Assembly (NCBI GenBank): GCA_021157505.1
Contig: JAGGWI010000203.1
Location: forward strand, 1-5,093
Direction of reading: 5' to 3'
Source of the DNA: Desulfuromusa sp.
GTDB lineage: Bacteria; Desulfobacterota; Desulfuromonadia; Desulfuromonadales; Geopsychrobacteraceae
Length of the DNA stretch: 5,093 bases
Shown: one piece after another, positions 1 through 5,093 of the stretch
Position numbering within the stretch: the stretch's first letter is position 1
Layout: each line of letters starts with the position of its first letter
The notes under the pieces: model-generated
The model's input: only the letters and a program-made list of their open reading frames with translations
Database searches by the model: none
Told to the model about the DNA's origin: nothing
Translations under genes and position numbers: made by a program

Positions 1-1031
1 CCCCCTACAAAGCAGTTTTAACCCACGGCTTTGTTCTGGATAAAGATGGGCGGCCGATGTCAAAATCAATGGGGAATATCATCGCCCCAGAAGAAATCAT
101 CCGCAAATATGGGGCAGAAATCATCCGTTTGTGGGTCGCAGCTACCGACTATCGTGATGATATCCGTCTCAGCCAGGAAACTTTGCAGCGGCTGTCCGAT
201 GCTTACCGGCGGATTCGTAATACCGCCCGCTATCTTCTCAGCAATCTGGATGGGTTTAACCCGGAAACCGATATGGTTGCCGATGAGGAGCTCTTAGAGC
301 TGGATCGCTGGGCATTATCCCGCTTGAGCCATTTAGTGCAAAAGGTTGCCGGTGCCTACGATAAATATGAGTTTCATGTCATTTACCATGCGGTGCACAA
401 TTTTTGCGGTGTCGACCTGAGTGCCTTCTATCTGGATATTCTCAAAGATCGTCTTTACACCAGTCCCAAGCAGAGTATTGATTATCGTAGTGCCCGCTCA
501 ACGATGTATCAAATTGTCGATGCTCTGACCCGGATGCTGGCCCCGGTTTTAACTTTTACAACTGATGAAATCTGGCAAAAACTGCCGGGTGAGAGGGAAG
601 CGAGTGTCCACCTTACAGGATTTCCGCAACCCAATTCACACTACCAGGATTCTCAACTGGAAGAGCGTTACGAGCGGCTGCAGAAGGTTCGCTCTGAGGT
701 TTCCAAACAACTGGAAAAAGCCCGAGCCGACAAACAACTGGGACAATCACTGGAAGCAAAGATTCTCCTCGATGTTCCGGAAGACTATCAGCAGCTCTTG
801 TCTGAGTATCTCAATTTATTGCCAACTTATTTTATTGTCTCCCAGGTGGAATTGACACAGAACCTCCCGGCAGCAGTAGATGCTGAAAATATTCCCGGAT
901 TGAAATTACAGGTTCTACCCGCTGATGGGGAGAAATGTGAGCGTTGTTGGAACTATGCCACCAGTGTAGGCCAGAATAGTGGGCATCCGACCATTTGTGC
1001 CCGCTGTACAGACGCTCTAGCTGCAGGTTGA
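1..1031 (+). CDS. ileS: Isoleucyl-tRNA synthetase, C-terminal part (5' end outside window)
   Basis: This class I aminoacyl-tRNA synthetase charges tRNA-Ile with isoleucine in the cytoplasm. The reading frame enters at base 3 with PYKAVLTHGF, typical of the end of the IleRS catalytic domain, and reaches the KMSKS loop at 54-68. That loop reads PMSKS: the first Lys is Pro, while the second Lys (63-65), which contacts ATP in the family, is kept. The helical anticodon-binding domain follows and includes the IleRS hallmark NFCGVDLSAFYLDILKDRLY (around 399-458). The C-terminus is the zinc ribbon of bacterial IleRS, with cysteines at codons 936, 945, 996 and 1005 (CERC and CARC). The gene ends at TGA 1029-1031, one base before lspA, so the two are almost certainly co-transcribed and probably translationally coupled. 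The N-terminal Rossmann and editing domains lie outside the window. Identification is secure. Confidence 0.98.
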   Translation, partial: PYKAVLTHGFVLDKDGRPMSKSMGNIIAPEEIIRKYGAEIIRLWVAATDYRDDIRLSQETLQRLSDAYRRIRNTARYLLSNLDGFNPETDMVADEELLELDRWALSRLSHLVQKVAGAYDKYEFHVIYHAVHNFCGVDLSAFYLDILKDRLYTSPKQSIDYRSARSTMYQIVDALTRMLAPVLTFTTDEIWQKLPGEREASVHLTGFPQPNSHYQDSQLEERYERLQKVRSEVSKQLEKARADKQLGQSLEAKILLDVPEDYQQLLSEYLNLLPTYFIVSQVELTQNLPAAVDAENIPGLKLQVLPADGEKCERCWNYATSVGQNSGHPTICARCTDALAAG

Positions 1032-1032
1032 T

Positions 1033-1512
1033 ATGAACAAATACCGGGTTTTTATTCTCACTGTCAGCGTCAGCCTGCTGCTGGATCAGTGGAGTAAAAT
1101 CTACATTGATAATAACTTTGAGCTTTCACAGTCAAAACGGGTTATCACCAATTTTTTTCATCTGACTTATGTCCGCAATCCGGGTGCAGCTTTTGGGATA
1201 CTCGCTGATAATGCGATCCGCTTGCCATTTTTTATTGGGGTTTCCTGTGCCGCGACCCTTGGAATTCTCTGGTATGTGCGGCGAATTTCAAGGGAAAAGC
1301 ACTGGCAGCTGTTTTCTTTAGGGTTGATTCTCAGTGGTGCTTTAGGCAACCTGATCGACCGGATTCGCTTTGGGGAAGTGATCGATTTTCTCGATGTCCA
1401 CTGGTATAACTACCACTGGCCCGCTTTCAATGTTGCTGACAGTGCCATCTGTGTGGGAGTGACGATCATGTTAATCTGTTCCTGGCATGAGGAACGGCAG
1501 AAAAAGCGGTAA
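1033..1512 (+). CDS. lspA: Lipoprotein signal peptidase (signal peptidase II)
   Basis: This inner-membrane aspartyl protease cleaves the signal peptide of prolipoproteins just before the lipid-modified cysteine. The 159-residue product has the usual family length and four hydrophobic segments (about residues 5-18, 63-81, 92-108 and 132-149). All family motifs are visible: LDQWSK (18-23), RNPGAAFG (48-55), GALGNLIDRIRFGEVIDF (102-119) and PAFNVADSAI (130-139). By comparison with characterised LspA enzymes, D109 (in NLIDR) and D136 (in NVADS) are the catalytic pair, and both are present. The C-terminus is a short basic tail. The ATG lies 1 bp after the ileS stop, with a modest AGG (1025-1027) inside the ileS end as ribosome-binding site, so expression probably depends on the ileS transcript. 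The two lipoprotein genes at the right of the window encode the type of substrate this enzyme processes. Confidence 0.98.
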   Translation: MNKYRVFILTVSVSLLLDQWSKIYIDNNFELSQSKRVITNFFHLTYVRNPGAAFGILADNAIRLPFFIGVSCAATLGILWYVRRISREKHWQLFSLGLILSGALGNLIDRIRFGEVIDFLDVHWYNYHWPAFNVADSAICVGVTIMLICSWHEERQKKR

Positions 1513-1520
1513 AAATTGAT

Positions 1521-1588
1521 GTAGGGGCGGGCCCCTGTGCTCGCCCATTCTCAAAGATCACCGGGCATCCACAGGGGGCTGCCCCTAC
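1521..1588. repeat. Imperfect palindromic repeat, GTAGGGGC type
   Basis: Two 26-base arms (1521-1546 and 1563-1588) are reverse complements at 21 of 26 positions and are separated by a 16-base spacer (1547-1562). The outer ends are exact: GTAGGGGC on the left and GCCCCTAC on the right. The left arm is itself nearly palindromic (GGGGCGGGCCCC, 1524-1535). The element fills most of the 87-bp gap between lspA and the yigZ-type gene. Palindromes opening with GTAGGGGC are, from memory, dispersed in many copies in several bacterial lineages including former deltaproteobacteria, so this is probably one copy of a non-coding mobile or MITE-like repeat. No second copy is in this window, so dispersal is inferred. 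There is no T-run after it, which argues against an ordinary intrinsic terminator, although the RNA would fold strongly between the two gene pairs. Confidence 0.75.
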
Positions 1589-1599
1589 CGATATTCAAA

Positions 1600-2241
1600 A
1601 TGACAGCGACCCGCTACCCTATCCCGGCAGCAACATGCCGTTGCGAAATTGAGGTGAAGAAGAGTCACTTCATTGCCACAATTGAGCCCACCGACACCCC
1701 GGAAGCTGCCCTCGCTTTTATCTCCCGGATCAAACAGGAATTCCCCGATGCGACACATAACTGTTGGGCCTATCTGATTGGTCCCCCTGGCAGTAGCGAT
1801 CGGATCGGTCTCAGCGATGACGGTGAACCCCATGGTGTTGCCGGCAAGCCGATGTTAATGACAATCCAGCATGGTGGTATCGGCGACATCACAGTCGTAG
1901 TAACACGCTACTTTGGTGGGACAAAACTGGGCAAGGGGGGAATGGTTAAGGCTTATACTCAGGCGGTTAAAACCGCTCTTGAGCAACTTGATACCACTGA
2001 AAAAATCAACTGGGTCAAACTCTCTATAAAAATCAGCTATCAACTGCTGGATAATATTGAGCGACTCCTGCCTGAATTTGAAGTTCTACTGTTAGATAAA
2101 CAATTTACCGAACAAATTTGCCTTACTTTAAAGTTGCCCGAAGAAAACCTCTTCCAACTACAGACTCGTTTGACAGACTTGAGCTCAGGACAGATCGAAT
2201 TTTCCAAGGAGGAAAAACTTTCCCCCTGCTCCGGAGATTAA
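1600..2241 (+). CDS. yigZ: YigZ / IMPACT (UPF0029) family protein
   Basis: The 213-residue product matches the YigZ family in length (E. coli YigZ is about 204 residues) and in domain order. The N-terminal UPF0029/IMPACT domain (about residues 15-128) shows KKSHFIA (20-26), DATHNCWAY (50-58), SDDGEPHGVAGKPM (72-85) and the signature RYFGGTKLGKGGMVKAY (103-119). A DUF1949-like ferredoxin-fold domain follows (about 139-203). Eukaryotic IMPACT proteins modulate GCN2 signalling; the bacterial role is not settled, and I assign no activity. The ATG at 1600 is chosen because the family motif pattern starts shortly after it. The frame is open back to a GTG at 1537, but that would add 21 residues translated from the palindromic repeat. 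No good Shine-Dalgarno lies at normal spacing before 1600; the nearest purine run (AGGGGG, 1572-1577) is 22 bases away and belongs to the repeat. The DUF309 gene starts 1 bp after the stop. Confidence 0.93.
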   Translation: MTATRYPIPAATCRCEIEVKKSHFIATIEPTDTPEAALAFISRIKQEFPDATHNCWAYLIGPPGSSDRIGLSDDGEPHGVAGKPMLMTIQHGGIGDITVVVTRYFGGTKLGKGGMVKAYTQAVKTALEQLDTTEKINWVKLSIKISYQLLDNIERLLPEFEVLLLDKQFTEQICLTLKLPEENLFQLQTRLTDLSSGQIEFSKEEKLSPCSGD

Positions 2242-2242
2242 C

Positions 2243-2743
2243 ATGGAACCCCAATTTATTGATCCAGCCATCTCACGCTACACCGATCGTCCGTTGCCTG
2301 AATATCGCCATCTCCCCTTCCGGAATGCCCATCCATTTTTGGATGAGGAGGGCCATTCCTACGGCGAAAAACTCTCCCCGCCCAAATCATTTACGCTCGA
2401 AAATTGGCAATCTTGCAATGACTATCTTTACAGCATTGATCTCTTTAATTACGGTTTCTGGTGGGAAGCCCATGAGCGACTCAAGCAGGTGTGTATTGCT
2501 GCCGGAAGGGAATCAGAGACCGGTCAGTTTGTCCAGGGATTGATCCAGATTGCTGCGGCACTGCTGAAACATTTCCTGCGGGAAGAGCAGGGAGCCATGA
2601 CTCTGGCCGAATTGGGTTTGGGAAATCTGCAAAAAACTGGGGGAATCTACCTTGGGATTGACGTTGCGACTCTGGTTGTCCAGGTGGAGGATTGCCTTAA
2701 ATCTGCGGACACAGAGTATCCGCAGATTCACTTAAAAAAATAG
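2243..2743 (+). CDS. DUF309 domain-containing protein
   Basis: This 166-residue, probably cytoplasmic protein has no established function. The DUF309 core is visible at about residues 60-132: LFNYGFWWEAHERLKQV (67-83), where FxxGxxxEAHE is the family hallmark, then FVQGLIQIAAALLKH (96-110) and a GA pair (117-118) before the last helix. It is expected to be an all-helical domain. The N-terminal 45 residues carry a second conserved-looking block, LPEYRHLPFRNAHPFLDEEGHSYG (residues 18-41), rich in His and Asp. I recall similar PHP...GHS extensions in other DUF309 proteins. Translation starts at ATG 2243 with CGGAG (2232-2236) six bases upstream, inside the end of the yigZ gene, so coupling to yigZ is likely. 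The 3' end contains a perfect inverted repeat, and the stop codon lies against the minus-strand terminator of the convergent operon. Confidence 0.85.
   Translation: MEPQFIDPAISRYTDRPLPEYRHLPFRNAHPFLDEEGHSYGEKLSPPKSFTLENWQSCNDYLYSIDLFNYGFWWEAHERLKQVCIAAGRESETGQFVQGLIQIAAALLKHFLREEQGAMTLAELGLGNLQKTGGIYLGIDVATLVVQVEDCLKSADTEYPQIHLKK
2700..2728 (+). other. Perfect 10-bp inverted repeat at the end of the DUF309 gene
   Basis: AATCTGCGGA (2700-2709) and TCCGCAGATT (2719-2728) are exact reverse complements around a 9-base loop. The hairpin lies in the last 45 bases of the coding region. The plus-strand RNA downstream is A-rich, not U-rich, so this is not a canonical intrinsic terminator for the yigZ-DUF309 transcript. 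It may protect the mRNA 3' end or mark where Rho-dependent termination and trimming stop, which is inference. Confidence 0.5.
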
Positions 2744-2794
2744 CTGTTATTCTCAGCCCGATTTACAGCCGGGTAATGGATAGTCCGACAGCTA
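2734..2794 (-). terminator. Candidate Rho-independent terminator of the lipoprotein operon
   Basis: Read on the minus strand, the LPP20 stop codon is part of TAGCTGT (2794-2788), which pairs exactly with ACAGCTA (2747-2741), and the second arm is followed at once by seven T (2740-2734). The spacer of the outer stem is long (40 bases). A competing stem with a shorter loop, GGCTGT (2770-2765) with ACAGCT (2747-2742), uses the same 3' arm next to the T-run and contains one G-U pair. Either fold gives a stem followed by a U-tract. The T-run is the A-run at the end of the DUF309 coding region on the other strand, so the convergent transcripts overlap here. Stem stability is moderate. No comparable T-run serves the plus strand; only TTTT near 2801 is seen. 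Confidence 0.55.
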
Positions 2795-3799
2795 ATTGGC
2801 TTTTATCTCCCCACCTTGGCCAAAACTGGTCAACACCTCCAGCAATTCACGGTCGAGAACCGCAGCCAGGTTACTGCGTGCGCGAATATCTACCATTTCA
2901 GCCTGACGTGAGGAGGTTTTAAAGAACCACTGATGGGTTCCAAAAATACGCCTGCTGTTGCGGTCCTGCAATGAAACAGTAAAAACCCCACGTCGCCAGT
3001 ACCAGCCATCCGCGGTGGTTAATTCTTCACTGACCAGTTCACCGACCAGCAGATAATCAGCCAGTTCCTCCCGATGGAGTATTCCGACATTACCAAGAGC
3101 TCCGGCCAATAAATCCCATCCTCCCCCGAGATCATCCTGAACCATCTCCGGAGTAATTTCCCAACGGCCGAGCAACTGGTCAAAATCATTCTTTAAATCT
3201 GCCAATTGATACTTGGTGTTAATTCCTGTCCCGGTCACATCAACAATGGTCAGCAGTGCCTGCTCCTGGTGACGTGTAAGTTGAGATTCAAGAGCATTCC
3301 GGGCAGCGGAAATCTGATCGGGAAGGGCTGCTTCACGGCGCGCCCGGTTGATACTCCCAGCGGTATCAGCATCCAACTGGTTGATCCGTGCCCGCAATCG
3401 ATTCCCGGCTTTGTGGCGATCCAGAACTGCCAGAACGTGATAGTCACCACCCTCCTCAGCACGCCAGGTTTCAGCAATTTGAACCCCTTCGATCAATCGG
3501 TTGGTCTGGGTCTGAATATTGCGCGAGATGCTCGTCTGGAGACCCTGTAAACCCTCTCCACCCTGTTCCCAGAATAATTCATCAGTACTCTGCTCATGAA
3601 TCTGCACAGAAAAGATTTTTGCCAGATCGGCACGCGACCGATCACGGGCAAGACCAACCGAAGAGGCTTGTCCCCGGCCAAGCAGGTAACGATTACTTGT
3701 ATATTCCACAGGATTGCCAGCTATCCAGTCCGGGACAACTGGAGCTTTAGCACAAGCGCCCATTAGTAACAGGCAGATCAAAATGGTTATCTGTCTCAT
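2792..3799 (-). CDS. LPP20-like lipoprotein with a second C-terminal domain
   Basis: This predicted lipoprotein of 335 residues has an n-region with Arg2, a hydrophobic core and a lipobox LLMGAC with Cys16 as the lipidation site. After a short Pro-rich linker comes an LPP20-like domain (about 23-130): PDWI (23-26), YLLGRGQAS (38-46), a run of Ala and Arg, and an edge strand DYHVLAVLDRHKA (119-131). A polar helical stretch (about 132-185) follows. A second alpha/beta domain (about 185-328) contains ADYLLVGELVSEE (247-259) and VFTVSLQDRNSRRIFG (272-287), which recalls LpoB/TolB-N-like folds but is not a clear match. The start at 3799 is preferred because GGGAG (3810-3806) lies six bases upstream. 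The adjacent in-frame ATG at 3802 would add one Met and is only three bases from that site. A farther ATG at 3841 would put 13 polar residues before the signal peptide. The start overlaps the stop of the upstream lipoprotein gene. Function unknown; an envelope role is inferred. Confidence 0.8.
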   Translation of the reverse strand: MRQITILICLLLMGACAKAPVVPDWIAGNPVEYTSNRYLLGRGQASSVGLARDRSRADLAKIFSVQIHEQSTDELFWEQGGEGLQGLQTSISRNIQTQTNRLIEGVQIAETWRAEEGGDYHVLAVLDRHKAGNRLRARINQLDADTAGSINRARREAALPDQISAARNALESQLTRHQEQALLTIVDVTGTGINTKYQLADLKNDFDQLLGRWEITPEMVQDDLGGGWDLLAGALGNVGILHREELADYLLVGELVSEELTTADGWYWRRGVFTVSLQDRNSRRIFGTHQWFFKTSSRQAEMVDIRARSNLAAVLDRELLEVLTSFGQGGEIKAN

Positions 3800-3810
3800 C
3801 ATCTTCTCCC
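3797..3810 (-). promoter_or_regulatory. Ribosome-binding site and ATGATGA overlap junction
   Basis: On the minus strand GGGAG (3810-3806) is followed by AAG and two consecutive ATG codons (3802-3800 and 3799-3797). The stop TGA of the upstream lipoprotein (3801-3799) overlaps both. The spacing of six bases favours the second ATG as the start of the LPP20-like gene. The overlap predicts translational coupling, giving linked output of the two lipoproteins. Confidence 0.75.
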
Positions 3811-5093
3811 AGGCAACGATATTGTTGCGATACGGCGGCAAGAAAGAAAGGTTTTCTTTCCTGCCCGCAGGATGACTGCAGGATAATTGATCCGTTGTAC
3901 GATCTGACCTCCCATATCCAGCAGTTCAACGTCAAGATCATACTCACCCGGTAACAGGGGAACTCTTGCCATTTGGATATCCGCCGGCAACGACAACCAG
4001 CTACGGGTATCAGCCCGTTCGGTCAGAACATTGGTAATATTGAGAACCAGACCGGCCAGACTATTCTGTTTTCCCACCTCATGGCTTGTCTGATATTTAA
4101 GAGCCGCTCTGGCAACAGTTCTTGCAATAATAACCGGCATATTTCTCGACAATTCAGCAATAGCAAGTTCTTCAATATTCTCAACCGGCGTTGTCACTAT
4201 CACTTGACCGTTAATCAGCAGTCGTGCGGATGAGAATCCGGGTTGACGACGTAAATATTCGGGTAAAGCAATCCGGACAATCTGCCCCCCTACGACAATC
4301 GGAAACATTGCCGACCGCTCAATTTTGACCGGTGCCAAGCCATTATGAAACAGGAAAATCAGCTCACCCTGCTGCCGCAGAGCCTCTGTCGTTTGCCAGC
4401 TGCTGATCCCGAATAATTCCTGATAACGACGATTCTCATCGGTCAGACCAATGCGCTCACTACTCCGTAACAGATCAACCTTTAACTGCTCCGGTACTTG
4501 GAGCGGGTAGTGCTCGCCATGTTCCTGATAGGCCTGATAAGCACGACGATAAGCAATCATCGCATCGCTGTACTCACCACCTGATTCATAAATTATACCA
4601 CTCAGGTAACTGGCAAGAGGATCAGTTGCAGAGAGTGCACCGATCTCCCTATCTGCTAACTCAGCAAGCCTTAAGTCGACCTGAAGTATTTCAACCCGGG
4701 CATTATCCAATTCTCCCAAATCGAGGTAGTTAAGGGCACTGTAAACATTTAACAACACCTGTTCATAGGGAGCGCCTGCATAGCTGCGGGTTGTATCATT
4801 GATCATCAGCGCCAGCGTCTGCTCCCGCAAGCTGAGAGCATCTAACTGCTCCACCAGTCGTTTGGCGGCCTCAAATTCCTGGTTGCTCGCGCCGTAGTCC
4901 CCCTTTAACCGCAGTAATATCCCATGATTCATCAACCAAAGCAGTTGGTCCCGACTTGGCGGGTTTTCCTGATCAAGCAGTTCCAGGGCATGATCAATAT
5001 TATTGTCAGCCAGATCTGTGGCAATCGGGGCAAACTTACTGCTATGACTAGCGCAACCAGCCAGAATCAGCAAAAAAAGGGCAAACATAAACC
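3799..5093 (-). CDS. COG3014-type TPR lipoprotein (5' end probably outside window)
   Basis: This predicted lipoprotein belongs to an uncharacterised family that I recognise as COG3014. Numbered from the first visible ATG (5088), the lipobox is LAGC with Cys12. TPR-like helices occupy about 25-190, including GILLRLKGDYGASNQEFEAA (56-75), YEQVLLNVYSALNYLDLGEL (108-127) and YLSGIIYESGGEYSDAMIAY (161-180). The second half has the family blocks GELIFLFHNGLAPVK (241-255), ARTVARAALKY (322-332) and DTRSWLSLPADIQMARVPL (360-378), then PGEYDL (380-385) in a beta-rich end. The visible start would give a signal peptide with no Lys or Arg, and the frame stays open to the window edge (the codon before ATG is Phe), so the true start is probably a few codons farther out. 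The stop TGA (3801-3799) overlaps the next gene. Homologues are, from memory, found near lpoB-like genes in Vibrio and Shewanella, which hints at cell-envelope or peptidoglycan work, but function is unknown. Confidence 0.82.
   Translation of the reverse strand, partial: FMFALFLLILAGCASHSSKFAPIATDLADNNIDHALELLDQENPPSRDQLLWLMNHGILLRLKGDYGASNQEFEAAKRLVEQLDALSLREQTLALMINDTTRSYAGAPYEQVLLNVYSALNYLDLGELDNARVEILQVDLRLAELADREIGALSATDPLASYLSGIIYESGGEYSDAMIAYRRAYQAYQEHGEHYPLQVPEQLKVDLLRSSERIGLTDENRRYQELFGISSWQTTEALRQQGELIFLFHNGLAPVKIERSAMFPIVVGGQIVRIALPEYLRRQPGFSSARLLINGQVIVTTPVENIEELAIAELSRNMPVIIARTVARAALKYQTSHEVGKQNSLAGLVLNITNVLTERADTRSWLSLPADIQMARVPLLPGEYDLDVELLDMGGQIVQRINYPAVILRAGKKTFLSCRRIATISLPGRR
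3837..3865 (-). other. RNA hairpin upstream of the second lipoprotein gene
   Basis: In the minus-strand RNA GGCAGGAAAG (3865-3856) can pair along its whole length with CTTTCTTGCC (3846-3837), with a single G-U pair and a 9-base loop. It lies in the last codons of the COG3014-type gene, about 27 bases before the Shine-Dalgarno of the LPP20-like gene. It could tune coupling or mRNA stability between the two cistrons. It may also be chance in a purine-rich coding stretch. Confidence 0.35.

Noticed and set aside
1521..1588. The palindrome as an ordinary intrinsic terminator of ileS-lspA
   Set aside because: There is no T-run after the right arm, and its end sequences look like a dispersed repeat. 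Some terminating effect is still possible.
1513..1599. A separate promoter for yigZ
   Set aside because: No convincing -35/-10 pair is visible; most of the gap is the GC-rich palindrome.
2118..2543. 141-codon plus-strand frame across the yigZ/DUF309 junction
   Set aside because: It overlaps two recognisable genes in another frame and its product resembles no protein family.
3206..3750. Open frames on the plus strand opposite the LPP20-like gene (3206-3550 and 3388-3750)
   Set aside because: They are antisense to a well-supported lipoprotein gene and their products have no domain pattern, signal or family look.
3800..3841. Upstream ATG at 3841 as start of the LPP20-like gene
   Set aside because: It would place 13 polar residues before an otherwise standard lipoprotein signal peptide and lengthen the overlap with the upstream gene, while a good GGGAG lies before 3802/3799.
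1033..5093. A functional link between lspA and the two lipoprotein genes as one locus
   Set aside because: The blocks are convergent and separately transcribed. LspA serves all lipoproteins of the cell and is paired with ileS in many bacteria, so proximity is probably coincidence.

Overview
The window carries two blocks of genes that converge at about position 2744-2791. The organism looks like a Gram-negative, didermic bacterium: it has lspA, two lipoproteins of types usually found in the cell envelope of diderms, and a zinc-ribbon bacterial IleRS. Base composition is intermediate (roughly half G+C by eye). The dispersed-looking GTAGGGGC palindrome and the mix of protein families suggest a Desulfuromonadales-like member of the former Deltaproteobacteria. 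That placement is inferred from family impressions, not from an alignment.

Plus strand, 1-2743: a tightly packed block of four genes. It opens inside ileS (isoleucyl-tRNA synthetase, C-terminal third, from just before the KMSKS loop to the zinc ribbon). lspA (lipoprotein signal peptidase II) follows 1 bp after the ileS stop. An 87-bp gap then holds a palindromic repeat of about 68 bp. After it come a YigZ/IMPACT-family gene and, 1 bp later, a DUF309 protein with a conserved N-terminal extension. ileS-lspA is a widespread pairing. The other two genes are conserved but poorly understood, and the repeat lies where a leader and ribosome-binding site would be expected.

Minus strand, 5093-2792: two overlapping lipoprotein genes read leftward. 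The first is a COG3014-type TPR lipoprotein whose 5' end probably lies beyond the right edge. Its stop overlaps the start of an LPP20-like lipoprotein in an ATGATGA junction. The pair ends at a candidate Rho-independent terminator (stem plus T7 on the minus strand) that lies over the end of the DUF309 gene.

Both lipoproteins should be matured by the kind of enzyme lspA encodes, but there is no sign that the two blocks are regulated together. The least understood part is the COG3014/LPP20 pair, probably a periplasm-facing envelope module. The second protein has an additional C-terminal domain that may be LpoB/TolB-N-like. The rest is conserved housekeeping sequence, and I see no phage, CRISPR, transposase or RNA gene.
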